Assembly: GCF_015905305.1 (NCBI RefSeq)
Contig: NZ_JADZLQ010000001.1
Coordinates: 1,140,599 to 1,204,598, forward strand
Length of the DNA: 64,000 nucleotides
From: Pinirhizobacter soli
GTDB lineage: Bacteria > Pseudomonadota > Gammaproteobacteria > Xanthomonadales > Rhodanobacteraceae
Reading direction: 5' to 3'
Positions 18,510 through 27,769 of the stretch are shown piece by piece. A program made the position numbers and the translations under genes. The notes under the pieces were generated by a model. That model made no database searches, was not told the origin of the DNA, and saw only the letters and a program-made list of their open reading frames with translations. The number at the start of each line of letters is the position of its first letter. Position 1 is the stretch's first letter.

Positions 18510-19837
18510 CGCCGGTACACCACGCCCACAAAGATTTCGTTTTCGCGATAGCTCTGGCCGGCGGCGTTGCTGTCGCGCTTCTCGCGCGAAATCGCCGCGC
18601 GCCAGCTCCAGTGCGATGTAAGGGTGTGCTGGAAAGCCGCGCCAAAGCGCCAGGTCTTGTCGGTGCGGGAAATCACGTTGTAGTCGAGCTTTTCCGCGGT
18701 AGCGAACAACGACAGGTCCATCGTCGGCCGCACGCGGTAGGTCAGCGCGGCGCTTCCGCCGCGGCCGGTCTGGTCGAAGGTGTGGTCGTTGATGTACTCG
18801 AGCTTGCGGAACATCGGCGAGACGGTGAACGACAGGCGCGTGCCCTGGTAGGAATAACTGGCCTGCAGTTCACGCTGCAGGTACACGTCCGAGTCGACCA
18901 CGGTATTGCCGACCACGGTGTTTCCGCCAAGGCTGGTCTGTCCTGGCCCCGGCTCCAGGGTGGAACTAAGCACGAATGGCGACAGCGGGGTTGAGAGATC
19001 CTGCGCGGCATCGGAGAACTGGTAGGCACCGGAAATGCCAAAAGAACTCCGCGTGGTCGGCTGCCAGCCGATAGCCGCGCGCAGCAGCGGCTTGGATTCG
19101 GTGCCGCCGTGATCGAAGTCCAGGCGCGAGTAGCCCACTGTCAGGTCGGCGTCGAAATGCGCCAGCTGGCTGGTGTAGCGCAGGAACCCCTCGTCGCGGC
19201 TGTAATTGGAGCCGGCGGCATCGTTCTGGAAGGTCACCCGCTGCGTCTCGACGTTCAACGACACCACGTCGGTGGGACTTATGTCGCGGAACAGCCGGCC
19301 AGCCAGTACCCCGCGGGACGAATTGAAATCATCCACCTTCGAGGCGTAGCTGTTGATGTAGTGCAGTTCCACCTGGCCGCGCATGGCATCGCCGAAGCGA
19401 AGCTTCAATACGGGCCCCAGGGTCAGCACATTGGTCTGCTGCTGGTTATCCGGCGAGTCGCTGGCCAGCGAATCCACCGGACGGACGCCTGCATAGTCGG
19501 CCACGGTGAAGTCCAGCCGGCTGGGAATCACCGTCCAGTTGCCGGTGGCGGCAAGTTCCGTCTGCGTCGTATCGTCGAAGCTGCTGGTGGCGTAGTGGCG
19601 GTATTCCACGGTCCCTGCCACGTTGGCCTGGAAAGTGGAGCCCTGCTGCAGATAGGTGAAGTTGGCACCCGGAATGAAAATATTCGCCGACTGTGGATTG
19701 TCGGTGGAAAGTGCAACGTTGTTGCTGTGCTCGATGCCCCCGTACAGGGAATAATCGAACTGTCCGGCGCAAACGGCCGTCGGCCCGGCGGCCAACGCCA
19801 CCAATACCGCACCCGCCACGGCCCTTCGTGCCAGCAT
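18506..19837 (-). CDS. Outer-membrane beta-barrel protein of the EPS export system
   Basis: 443 aa with a signal peptide (MLARRAVAGAVLVALAAGPT) and then alternating short amphipathic strands with aromatic ends (for example FDYSLYGG, NFTYLQQG, LRLSFTVSPMF-like stretches) to a C-terminal strand ending VGVVYRR. It resembles the outer-membrane proteins of exosortase-linked EPS loci and may form the exit pore with the short Wza-type lipoprotein. I chose the ATG at 19837, with a GGGAG-type ribosome-binding site about 10 bases before it; a GTG at 19864 would add nine residues. Confidence 0.78.
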   Translation of the reverse strand: MLARRAVAGAVLVALAAGPTAVCAGQFDYSLYGGIEHSNNVALSTDNPQSANIFIPGANFTYLQQGSTFQANVAGTVEYRHYATSSFDDTTQTELAATGNWTVIPSRLDFTVADYAGVRPVDSLASDSPDNQQQTNVLTLGPVLKLRFGDAMRGQVELHYINSYASKVDDFNSSRGVLAGRLFRDISPTDVVSLNVETQRVTFQNDAAGSNYSRDEGFLRYTSQLAHFDADLTVGYSRLDFDHGGTESKPLLRAAIGWQPTTRSSFGISGAYQFSDAAQDLSTPLSPFVLSSTLEPGPGQTSLGGNTVVGNTVVDSDVYLQRELQASYSYQGTRLSFTVSPMFRKLEYINDHTFDQTGRGGSAALTYRVRPTMDLSLFATAEKLDYNVISRTDKTWRFGAAFQHTLTSHWSWRAAISREKRDSNAAGQSYRENEIFVGVVYRR

Positions 19838-19867
19838 GCCCCTGCTCCCTTCCCCTGCCGGCACCCG

Positions 19868-20617
19868 TCAGGGCGCCTGGTTGAAAACCACGCCGGCGAG
19901 CTTGCCCGGCTCGAAGTTGGCCACGGCCGTGCTGATCGCGCCGGGGGTATCGCGGCCGTAGCCGGCCACCACCACCACGAAATCGGCAAGGTCGGCCAGG
20001 ATGCGTGCGTCGGGCGAGCCCTTGATCGCCGGCCCATCCAGGAACACATAGCGGTCGTTGTAGCGTGAGCGCAGCGAATCAAGCACGGTGCGCATGCGCG
20101 ATGACGAGAAGTACTCGCTGCTGTTCTCCCGCGCCTTGCCCGCCGGGATCAACCGCAGGCGCGGGATACCGGTGTGGTAAAGGATGCGTTCGATGCCCAG
20201 CGATGGATGCTCCAGGTAGTCGATCAGGCCACCGTGGCCGACCTCCACGCCCAGGGCGCGATGCTGTTCGGGATAACGCAGGTTGCAGTCGAGCAGCAGG
20301 CTGGTGCGTGCCTCGTCGAAGGCAAAGGCCGCGGCAAGGTTGCGTGCCACGAAGCTGCCACCGGAGCGCGGGCTCACAGGCACCACCAGGGTGACGAAAT
20401 TCCCTTCGCCGGCAAGCCCGAGCAGGCGCGTGCGGATGTTGCGGAAGGCATCGGACTGAAGCCTCACCGATTCCTCGCGATGGATCAGCCGGCGTTCTTC
20501 CAGCTGCAGCGGCGCCAGGGCACCACCCGGTTCCTCCATCCTGGCGATCGAATGGCCAGTACCGCGGGTGAATTCCGCCGAGGACACCACGGTCGAATCA
20601 TTGGTCGACGCGTTCAT
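19868..20617 (-). CDS. CpsD/CapB-like ATPase with degenerate P-loop
   Basis: 249-aa MinD/BY-kinase-fold protein that normally pairs with a Wzz-type partner to control EPS chain length. The P-loop region reads SPRSGGSFVARNLA (residues 82-95): the Gly-Lys-Ser of Walker A is Gly-Gly-Ser, so the nucleotide-binding lysine is missing. Walker A' is LLLDCNLRYP and Walker B YVFLDGPA. There is no C-terminal tyrosine cluster (ends GVVFNQAP). Probably a pseudo-kinase or structural partner. ATG at 20617 overlaps the Wzz stop by 4 bases with AAGGGG before it; GTG at 20623 is less likely. Confidence 0.82.
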   Translation of the reverse strand: MNASTNDSTVVSSAEFTRGTGHSIARMEEPGGALAPLQLEERRLIHREESVRLQSDAFRNIRTRLLGLAGEGNFVTLVVPVSPRSGGSFVARNLAAAFAFDEARTSLLLDCNLRYPEQHRALGVEVGHGGLIDYLEHPSLGIERILYHTGIPRLRLIPAGKARENSSEYFSSSRMRTVLDSLRSRYNDRYVFLDGPAIKGSPDARILADLADFVVVVAGYGRDTPGAISTAVANFEPGKLAGVVFNQAP

Positions 20618-22164
20618 ACCCACCCCTTCAGGCGAAGCCAGAAAACCACCAGGTACACGACCGCGACACCGGCCACGATGAAACCAAGCAGGGAATTACG
20701 TACCCGGTCGCGGCGGCGATCGCGCGGCGTGGGGTAGTAGGGAATGGCGGCGAGCACGGTAAGCCCGGTCCCCTGCTCCAGCTGCCACACCGAGCGCACG
20801 CGCGGGTCGAAGCGGGTCACGCCGAAGAGCAGGCCAAAGGGGATGGCCAGCGACAACGCCACACCAGCCAGGCCGAAGTGCATGAAGCGGATGCCGGTGG
20901 GCTGCAGCGGCATCACCGCCGGGTTCTGTACCAGGAAGGTCAGGCCGCGCTGCTCGGCATCGAGGTTCATCGACACGCGGGCGCTCTCGCGGCGCTTGAG
21001 CAGATCCTGGTAGACGTCGCGGTTCACCGTGTAGTCGCGGGTCAGCTCCGAGGTGACGTTTTCGGAATTGGCGATGCGGCGGCTACGCTCCAGTTCGTTC
21101 TGCAGCATTCCCTCGCTGGCGCCGATACGGGCACCGGCGGCGGCCGCCTCGCTGCGTGTGGCAGCCAGCTGCATGCGCAACTGCTGGTACATCGGATTCA
21201 TCTGGGTGCCGTTGTCCACCGGGATCGGCACGCCGGCCATCCTGGCAGCGTTGCGGCGTGCTTCCTCGCCCTGGGCCTGCACGCGCAGGTCCTGGATCTG
21301 GTGGCGCAGGCGGATCACGTCCGGATACGAATCGGTGTAGGTCAACAGCAACGTGTCCAGCTGCTGCTGCAGCGCTGCCATCTGCGTCTGCGCCACGCCC
21401 TGCGCGGTCTGCACGGCGTTGACCTCCGACTCGCCCGATAGCTGCGCCTGGATCGCCGCGGCCTGGGAATTCTTCTCCATCAGCATCATGCGCGTGTTTT
21501 CGATCTGGTTGCGCAGTTGGCCGATGCGTGCGTTGGTGTCGGTCTCGCTGCCTGGGCGCGCATCGGCGTTGGCGTCGCGATAGGCCTTGAGCTTGTCCTC
21601 GGCATCGGTGAGCTTGGTCCGATAGGCCTCGACCTGGCTGTTGATGAAGTCGTAGGCGTCGCGGCTTTCCTGCTGCTTGGAAGCCAGGCTTTCGGAAATG
21701 AACAATTGCGCGAACTGCCGCGTCACCAGGAAGGCGCGCCGCGGGTCCGAATCGAAATAGGAGATGGTGATGATGTTGTCGCGCGTGGTCTGCAGGTTCG
21801 TGCGCGACTTGATGCCTTCGATGATCTTGTCCTGCTCGATCGGCGTCGGGTTCGTCGCCATCCAGCCGCCGGCCACCAGGATCTCCGACAGCACCTTACG
21901 GCTGAAGATCACGTCGCGGGCGATACCGGCGCGGTTCTTGTTCCCCGTGGTCGAGGCTGCGCCCTCCATCAACGGCGTGATGATGCTGCTTTCCTGGGCC
22001 AGGATGGTGGTGCTTGCCTCGTATTTGCGCGGCCACAACAGGCCCGTCGCCAGGGCCGCCAGGGCTATGGCGGCAAATACCAGGGCAATGGCCAGCCGGC
22101 GACGCTTCGCTTCGCTGACCAGCGCCGGCAACAGGCCGCTCAACGGCATCAGTTCACCACTCAT
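20614..22164 (-). CDS. Wzz/GumC-type chain-length determinant
   Basis: 516-aa inner-membrane polysaccharide co-polymerase. Seen: N-terminal helix at about residues 24-44, a periplasmic part with long coiled-coil stretches (about 160-300), a proline-bearing segment (NPAVMPLQPTG) before a C-terminal helix, and a final helix near the C-terminus (LLGFIVAGVAVVYLVVFWL). This is the layout of XrtA-type chain-length proteins, where the kinase is a separate protein, here encoded next. Thirteen bases separate it from the export lipoprotein gene. Confidence 0.88.
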   Translation of the reverse strand: MSGELMPLSGLLPALVSEAKRRRLAIALVFAAIALAALATGLLWPRKYEASTTILAQESSIITPLMEGAASTTGNKNRAGIARDVIFSRKVLSEILVAGGWMATNPTPIEQDKIIEGIKSRTNLQTTRDNIITISYFDSDPRRAFLVTRQFAQLFISESLASKQQESRDAYDFINSQVEAYRTKLTDAEDKLKAYRDANADARPGSETDTNARIGQLRNQIENTRMMLMEKNSQAAAIQAQLSGESEVNAVQTAQGVAQTQMAALQQQLDTLLLTYTDSYPDVIRLRHQIQDLRVQAQGEEARRNAARMAGVPIPVDNGTQMNPMYQQLRMQLAATRSEAAAAGARIGASEGMLQNELERSRRIANSENVTSELTRDYTVNRDVYQDLLKRRESARVSMNLDAEQRGLTFLVQNPAVMPLQPTGIRFMHFGLAGVALSLAIPFGLLFGVTRFDPRVRSVWQLEQGTGLTVLAAIPYYPTPRDRRRDRVRNSLLGFIVAGVAVVYLVVFWLRLKGWV

Positions 22165-22177
22165 CGGTTTCCCCTCT

Positions 22178-22801
22178 TCAAAACGCGCGTTGCGGCACGG
22201 TGATCACGTCACCGGGCTGTACGGGGTAGTTGTTGGCAAGGTCACCCTGCTGGAGGATCTTCTCCAGGCGAATCGCGTACGACGTGGTCGCCCCCGTCTC
22301 GCCGTGGCGGTAGAGTTCCGTGCGATCGGGCGCTGCGAATTCGGTGGTGCCGCCAGCGGCCAGCACCGCATCGAGCACGGTCATGCCCTGCCGGTAAGGA
22401 ATGGAAATGGGGCTGCGCACCGCGCCGGTCACCCGGACGCGCGAGAGGTATTCGTGGCTGCGCAGGGCGGTAAGGATCACCGCCACCTGCGGGTCACGGA
22501 TAAACGAAGAGAGCTTCGCGCTGATTTCCGTCGATACGTCCGCGGTGGTCTTGCCGCCCGCCTCGACGTCGCCGATCAGCGGCACGGTGATCTTGCCGTC
22601 GGGCCGTACCGGCACGCTAACGCTAAGGTCGGGGTTGTGCCACACCGTTACCTGCAACTGGTCGTCCACGCCGATCAGATACGTATTGACCGCCTGCGTT
22701 GCCGAATCCACTTTGGGCGGCGGTTCGGTGGAACCCCCCGTGGCACACGCGGTGAGCGCGCCTGCCAGTCCTACGGTCGCCAGGAAACGGAGCATCTTCA
22801 T
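22178..22801 (-). CDS. Polysaccharide export lipoprotein (Wza type)
   Basis: 207-aa lipoprotein with lipobox LTAC about residue 19, then a polysaccharide-export (PES) domain (YLIGVDDQLQVTVWHNPDLS...) and a SLBB-like domain (VTGAVRSPISIPYRQGMTVLDAVLAAGG). It is short compared with E. coli Wza and lacks the C-terminal outer-membrane helix domain, as in XrtA-type loci where a separate barrel protein completes the exit. First gene of the minus-strand EPS operon. ATG at 22807 or GTG at 22810 are alternative starts; none has a strong ribosome-binding site. Confidence 0.88.
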   Translation of the reverse strand: MKMLRFLATVGLAGALTACATGGSTEPPPKVDSATQAVNTYLIGVDDQLQVTVWHNPDLSVSVPVRPDGKITVPLIGDVEAGGKTTADVSTEISAKLSSFIRDPQVAVILTALRSHEYLSRVRVTGAVRSPISIPYRQGMTVLDAVLAAGGTTEFAAPDRTELYRHGETGATTSYAIRLEKILQQGDLANNYPVQPGDVITVPQRAF

Positions 22802-22953
22802 GAGCATCACTGCCAGTGGCTGGAACTGATGTCACGGTAACCAGATGCCCACGGCAAAACGATTCACTACACGGCTGGAAAGGCTCGTCCATGGCGTCTA
22901 GTACTTTGGTTGGGTAGACCTTGAACGGCTCCGGCGGCCCGGGAAAGCCACGT

Positions 22954-22962
22954 TGCTACACT
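22954..22962 (+). promoter_or_regulatory. Possible extended -10 promoter before the DUF502 gene
   Basis: TGCTACACT reads as an extended -10 element (TG, one base, TACACT) 30 bases before the DUF502 start, within the divergent region 22808-22991 that separates it from the EPS export operon. No convincing -35 was seen for either direction, so this is a suggestion only. Confidence 0.3.
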
Positions 22963-22991
22963 AGGTATTCCCCCAGCCATTGCCTTTACCC

Positions 22992-23648
22992 ATGCCATCG
23001 CTTCGCATCAAACGCTACTTGGTCACGGGCCTGCTCACTTTCATCCCGCTATGGGTGACGTGGCTGGTGCTCTCTTTCGTGGTGAACCTGCTGGCCGGCA
23101 TCGGCGCGCCCCTGGTGGTAGTTGCCATGCATGCCGTGGGCTGGGTATCGCCTGCCACGGAAGCTGCCATCCGCGACAGCTGGTTTACCTGGCTGCTGGC
23201 ATTGGTACTTACCCTGGCCACGCTTTACCTGGTGGGCCTCTTGGCCAGCCGAGTGGTCGGCAAGCGCCTGATCGGCGCGTTCGATGCCGTGCTCAACCGC
23301 ATCCCGCTGGTGCAGACAATCTACGGCGGCACCAAAAAGCTGATGTCGGTACTGCAGAACCAGCCCGGCGGCCTGCAGCGCGTGGTGCTCGTGGATTTTC
23401 CCCGTGACGGCATGAAAGTGGTGGGCTTCGTCACCCGGGTCATGGTGGAGGAACACTCAGGAAGGGAGATCGCCGCGGTGTATATCCCCACCACGCCCAA
23501 CCCTACCGGCGGTTACCTGGAACTGGTGCCCGTGGAAGAACTTACGCCTACCGACTGGACCATGGACCAGGCGATGGCCTTCATCATCTCCGGCGGCGCC
23601 GTTGCGCCGGACACCCTGCCATCCCGACTGCCCGTGGAAGGACACTGA
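22992..23648 (+). CDS. DUF502 family membrane protein
   Basis: 218-aa member of DUF502, a widespread family of unknown function. Two membrane segments are visible (YLVTGLLTFIPLWVTWLVLSFVVNLL near residues 9-34 and WLLALVLTLATLYLVGLLAS near 65-84), then the family core PLVQTIYGGTKKLMSVL and GFVTR. Start set at the ATG at 22992; an in-frame TTG at 22980 is less likely. Its TGA overlaps the ATG of the M14 peptidase gene by one base, so the two are coupled. Confidence 0.85.
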   Translation: MPSLRIKRYLVTGLLTFIPLWVTWLVLSFVVNLLAGIGAPLVVVAMHAVGWVSPATEAAIRDSWFTWLLALVLTLATLYLVGLLASRVVGKRLIGAFDAVLNRIPLVQTIYGGTKKLMSVLQNQPGGLQRVVLVDFPRDGMKVVGFVTRVMVEEHSGREIAAVYIPTTPNPTGGYLELVPVEELTPTDWTMDQAMAFIISGGAVAPDTLPSRLPVEGH

Positions 23649-25453
23649 TGCGCCGTATCGCCTTGGCCCCTGCCCTGCTTGCCACCCTTGCCATGGTTGC
23701 CCACGCCTGGGCGACCCCTTCCCCGGACAAGGGGACATGGACAACCCCCGCCGAGGCTTCGGCTTTCCATACCACGCCCGACTACGCCACCACGGTGGAC
23801 TACCTCAAGCGCCTGGTCACGGCTGCCCCGGGGCGCCTTCAACTGATGTCCTTCGGCACCACGCCCCAGGGCCGGCCGATGGAAGTGGTCGTGGCAAGCA
23901 ATGTCCCTGGCATCACCCCCGCCGTGGCCCGCGAGCGTCACCTTCCTGTGCTGCTGGTGCAGGCAGGCATCCACCCCGGTGAGATCGAGGGCAAGGACGC
24001 CGGCCTTTTGCTGCTGCGTGACCTCGCCCTGGGCGGCAAATTCAAAGGCGTGCTCGACCATGTGGTGCTGGTGTACATCCCGGTGTTCAGCGTCGATGGC
24101 CACGAGCAGTCGAGCCCCTATAACCGCATCAACCAGGACGGCCCCGAATCGATGGGCTTCCGTGGGCAGTCGCAGTACCTCAATTTGAACCGCGACTACA
24201 TCAAGGCCGATGCGCCGGAGATGCTCGCGTGGCTTTCGCTCTGGAACACGTGGCTGCCGGATTTCCTGGTGGACGTGCACACCACCGATGGCGCGGACTA
24301 CCAGTACGACCTCACCTGGTACACCGAGGATCCGCACAAGCTCGATCCAGGCATCGATGCCTGGCAGCGCGCTACCCTGGCGCGGGTGATGCCGGCCTTC
24401 GATCGCATGGGGCATTTGAATTCCCGTTATCTTGAATTCAAGGACGGTCGGGACATCACCAAGGGCATCGAGAATTTCGGCTCCGGGCCACGCTTCTCCA
24501 CCGGCTACGCGGCGCTGCAGAACCGCCCGGCGCTGCTGATCGAAACCCACATGCTTAAATCTTACGAAGTGCGCGTGCGCGCCACGTACGATCTGGTGGC
24601 CCAACTGCTGCGGGATATCGCGGCACATCCGGAAGAACTTACCGCCGCCACCACGAAGGCCGATGCCGCCACCGTCGCCCGGGCTTCGAAGTTGAGTGCC
24701 AGCGTGCCGATCACCTTCAAACCGGATCCGGCCACCACCACTCGGGCGTTGAAGGGCTACGCCTTCAGCCAGACCAAGAGCGACGTCTCCGGCGACATCT
24801 GGGTGCAATACGACCCAACGAAGAAAAAGACCTACCAGATCGAAGACCAGGACGGCCTGCTGCCGGACATAAGCATCACGCCGCCAGCGGCCTACGCCGT
24901 CCCCGCCCAGTGGACGCAAGCCATCGCCCGGCTCGACGCCCACGGCATCACCTACCACAGGCTCTTAGCGCCCCTCACCGTCGATGCCGACGGCTACCAG
25001 CTGGACAACCCGGTCTGGGCCTCCAAGCCCTTCGAAGGGCATCTGATGCTGCAATCGTTCACCCAGGCAACCGTCAAGCGCCACGTGACCCTGCCGGCAG
25101 GCTCGGTGATCGTGCCGATGGACCAGCGCGCCGCCAACGTGGCGATCGAACTGCTCGAGCCCCAGGCACCTGATTCGCTCCTGCACTGGGGTTTCTTCGA
25201 TGCCACCTTCGAGCCGAAGGAATACGGTGAACCCCGGGTACTGGAGGCCCTGGCCCGCAAGATGATGGACTCCGATCCTGCCCTCAAAGCCGAATTTGAG
25301 AAAAAATTGAACGACGACAAGGCGTTCGCCGCCAATGCCCGGGCGCGGCTGTTTTTCTTCTTCGTACGCTCGCCCTGGTACACCGTGCAGGGCGTGGGGG
25401 CCTACCCCGTGCTGCGGTTGCAGCAGAAACCGGCGTTACCTTCGACACTGTAG
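23648..25453 (+). CDS. Secreted M14 family zinc carboxypeptidase
   Basis: 601 aa with a signal peptide (MRRIALAPALLATLAMVAHAWA). Zinc ligands are visible: His and Glu in GIHPGEIEGKD and the third His in DVHTTDG; a likely catalytic Glu lies in the LLIETHML region. Such proteins cleave C-terminal residues from peptides or murein-derived peptides in the periplasm or outside. The C-terminal 250 residues are an extra domain of unknown role. The start overlaps the DUF502 stop (TGATG). An M13 endopeptidase gene follows 73 bases later, giving a peptidase pair. Confidence 0.87.
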   Translation: MRRIALAPALLATLAMVAHAWATPSPDKGTWTTPAEASAFHTTPDYATTVDYLKRLVTAAPGRLQLMSFGTTPQGRPMEVVVASNVPGITPAVARERHLPVLLVQAGIHPGEIEGKDAGLLLLRDLALGGKFKGVLDHVVLVYIPVFSVDGHEQSSPYNRINQDGPESMGFRGQSQYLNLNRDYIKADAPEMLAWLSLWNTWLPDFLVDVHTTDGADYQYDLTWYTEDPHKLDPGIDAWQRATLARVMPAFDRMGHLNSRYLEFKDGRDITKGIENFGSGPRFSTGYAALQNRPALLIETHMLKSYEVRVRATYDLVAQLLRDIAAHPEELTAATTKADAATVARASKLSASVPITFKPDPATTTRALKGYAFSQTKSDVSGDIWVQYDPTKKKTYQIEDQDGLLPDISITPPAAYAVPAQWTQAIARLDAHGITYHRLLAPLTVDADGYQLDNPVWASKPFEGHLMLQSFTQATVKRHVTLPAGSVIVPMDQRAANVAIELLEPQAPDSLLHWGFFDATFEPKEYGEPRVLEALARKMMDSDPALKAEFEKKLNDDKAFAANARARLFFFFVRSPWYTVQGVGAYPVLRLQQKPALPSTL

Positions 25454-25526
25454 ACACCATGACTTTTTGCCTAGTCTCGACCGTCACCCCCGGCCGCCGG
25501 GGTCGTTTCCACACAGAGGGACATCC

Positions 25527-27665
25527 ATGACCACCCAGTTCATCAAGCCGCTGGCGCTCGCCGTCAGCCTGGCCCTGGCGGCTACCGCCTGCGGCAAACA
25601 CGACGATGCCGCCCCCGCCAGCACGCCGGCCCCGTCACAGAGCGCCGCCAGCGCCTCGACCGCCGCTGCCCCGGCCGCCGCCGCGTCCGCAGCCGGCCCG
25701 ACGTTCAACATTGCCGATATCGACACCTCGATCCAGGCCTGCGACGACTTCAACGGATTCGTGAACTCCAAGTGGATCGCCGCCAACCCGATCCCGAATG
25801 ACCGCACCCGTTGGGGTGCGTTCGACAAGCTGGCCGAAGCCAGCCTCAACACCCAGCACGATATCGTTGACTCCGCAGCCAAGAACGCCGACAGCGCGGC
25901 TGCAGGTTCGGTCGAGCAGAAGATCGGCTGGCTGTATCACTCGGGCATGGACGAAGCCTCGGTCGACCGCGCGGGCATCGATCCGGTCAAGCCGCAGCTT
26001 GAGAAGATCGACGGCCTGAAGACCCCGGCCGACCTTGTCGCCTTCATCAACGACAGCTTCTCGCACGGCGACAGCAAGGTGTTCGACTTCAGCTCCGGCG
26101 CCGACTTCAAGAACGCCAAGATGCAGATCGGCTACGTGAATCAGAGCGGCCTGGGCCTGCCCACCAAGGACTACTACACCAAGCCCGAGCACGCGGAGCT
26201 ACGCAAGCAGTACGTTGCATACATCGCCAAGACCCTGCAGCTGGGCGGCGTGGCCGAGGCCGACGCGCAGAAGCAGGCGGACGCCGTGATGAAGTTCGAA
26301 ACGCAATTGGCGGCGGCCTCATTGGCGCCGGTGGAACTGCGCAAGCCGGAAAACCAGTACCACTTCGTCTCGGTGAAAGATGCCGACAAGATCACCCCGC
26401 ACTTCAACTGGGAGAAGTTCTTCGACGCCCAGGGCGTGAAGGTCGACAAGGGCTTCTCGGTGTCGCAGCCGAAGTTCTTCGCCGAGTTCGACAAGATGCT
26501 GGCCGCCACTCCGGTCAACGATTGGCAGGCGTACCTGCGCTTCCATGCCATCGACGACGCCTCGCCGTACCTTTCGAAGAATTTCCAGGACAACAAGTTC
26601 GACTTCTACGGCAAGACGCTCGCCGGCCAGCCGGAACAGAAGCCCCGCTGGAAGCGCGTGCTGACGGCGGTGAACTCGTCCATGGGCGAGGCGCTGGGCA
26701 AGCTGTACGTCGACAAGGTGTTCCAGCCCGAGGCCAAGGCCCGCGCGCAGGAGCTGGTGGACAACGTGCGCAATGCACTGAAGGTGCGCATCCAGAACCT
26801 CGACTGGATGAGCGACGCCACCAAGGCCAAGGCCATCGCCAAGTGGAACACCTTCCTGCCCAAGATCGGCTACCCCGACAAGTGGCGTGAGTGGTCGGGC
26901 CTGAACGTCAAGAGCGACGACTACTACGGCAACGTGATGGCCGCGGCGGACTTCAACTACCACTACGACATCGCCAAGATCGGCCAGCCGACCGACCGCA
27001 AGGAATGGGGCATGACCCCGCAGACGGTCAACGCCTACTACAACCCCACCGACAACACGATCAACTTCCCGGCCGCGATCCTGCAGCCTCCGTTCTTCGA
27101 TGCAAACGGTGACGACGCCATCAACTACGGCGGCATTGGCGCCGTGATCGGCCACGAGGCCAGCCACGGCTTCGACGACCAGGGCAGCCAGTTCGACGGC
27201 GACGGCAACAACGAGAACTGGTGGACCAAGGACGACCGCACCAAGTTCGACGCCCGTACCGCCAAGCTCGTGGCCCAGTTCAACGATTACGCCCCGATCA
27301 AGGACAAGCCCGATGCGCACGTCAACGGCCAGCTGACCCTGGGCGAGAACATCGCCGACCTCGGCGGCCTGAACGTGGCCTACGACGCGCTGCAGGAAGC
27401 GCTTAAGAAGAACCCGAAGGAAGCTGACGAGAAGATCGACGGCTACTCCCAGGACCAGCGTTTCTTCCTGAACTGGGCCCGCGTATGGCGCGGCGCCATC
27501 CGCGAGAAACAGGCGCTGCTGTATCTCAACGTCGATCCGCACGCCCCGGCCCAGCTCCGCGCCATCGGCGCCCCGTCGAACATGGAAGCCTTTGCCAAGG
27601 CTTACCAGTGCAAGCCGGGCGACAAGATGGTCCGCGACGCCGATCACCAGGTGAAGATCTGGTAA
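25527..27665 (+). CDS. M13 family (neprilysin-like) metallopeptidase, lipoprotein
   Basis: 712-aa zinc endopeptidase. The N-terminus carries a lipobox (ALAATACG), then an Ala/Ser/Pro-rich linker and the M13 start DIDTSIQACDDFNGFVNSKW. Catalytic HExxH is HEASH in VIGHEASHGFDDQG, the third zinc ligand Glu lies in LGENIADLGG, and NAYYNPTDN matches the substrate-binding NAYY motif. Likely PepO-like, anchored in the outer membrane. Start ATG at 25527 is preceded by GAGGG; the frame is open further upstream but without signal sequence. Ends in a strong terminator. Confidence 0.93.
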   Translation: MTTQFIKPLALAVSLALAATACGKHDDAAPASTPAPSQSAASASTAAAPAAAASAAGPTFNIADIDTSIQACDDFNGFVNSKWIAANPIPNDRTRWGAFDKLAEASLNTQHDIVDSAAKNADSAAAGSVEQKIGWLYHSGMDEASVDRAGIDPVKPQLEKIDGLKTPADLVAFINDSFSHGDSKVFDFSSGADFKNAKMQIGYVNQSGLGLPTKDYYTKPEHAELRKQYVAYIAKTLQLGGVAEADAQKQADAVMKFETQLAAASLAPVELRKPENQYHFVSVKDADKITPHFNWEKFFDAQGVKVDKGFSVSQPKFFAEFDKMLAATPVNDWQAYLRFHAIDDASPYLSKNFQDNKFDFYGKTLAGQPEQKPRWKRVLTAVNSSMGEALGKLYVDKVFQPEAKARAQELVDNVRNALKVRIQNLDWMSDATKAKAIAKWNTFLPKIGYPDKWREWSGLNVKSDDYYGNVMAAADFNYHYDIAKIGQPTDRKEWGMTPQTVNAYYNPTDNTINFPAAILQPPFFDANGDDAINYGGIGAVIGHEASHGFDDQGSQFDGDGNNENWWTKDDRTKFDARTAKLVAQFNDYAPIKDKPDAHVNGQLTLGENIADLGGLNVAYDALQEALKKNPKEADEKIDGYSQDQRFFLNWARVWRGAIREKQALLYLNVDPHAPAQLRAIGAPSNMEAFAKAYQCKPGDKMVRDADHQVKIW

Positions 27666-27688
27666 TCGAAGCGGCTTGATGGAAGTAC

Positions 27689-27719
27689 AAAACCCCGCCC
27701 TCGTGGCGGGGTTTTTTTT
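27689..27719 (+). terminator. Rho-independent terminator of the M13 peptidase gene
   Basis: A perfect GC-rich hairpin (arms CCCCGCC and GGCGGGG, loop CTCGT) followed by eight T residues, 24 bases after the M13 stop. It also marks the left edge of the decayed prophage region. Confidence 0.95.
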
Positions 27720-27769
27720 GCGGAAATAGGAATCGAAGTATGGCCGACAGGCGCTTGGGCACCACACTT

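Noticed and set aside
23513-24958. A 481-codon minus-strand frame opposite the M14 peptidase gene
   Set aside because: Antisense shadow: His/Arg/Gly-rich, no start context, and the opposite strand encodes a clear zinc peptidase.
26319-27767. A 482-codon minus-strand frame opposite the M13 peptidase
   Set aside because: Antisense shadow running through the M13 terminator; valine-rich with no domain.
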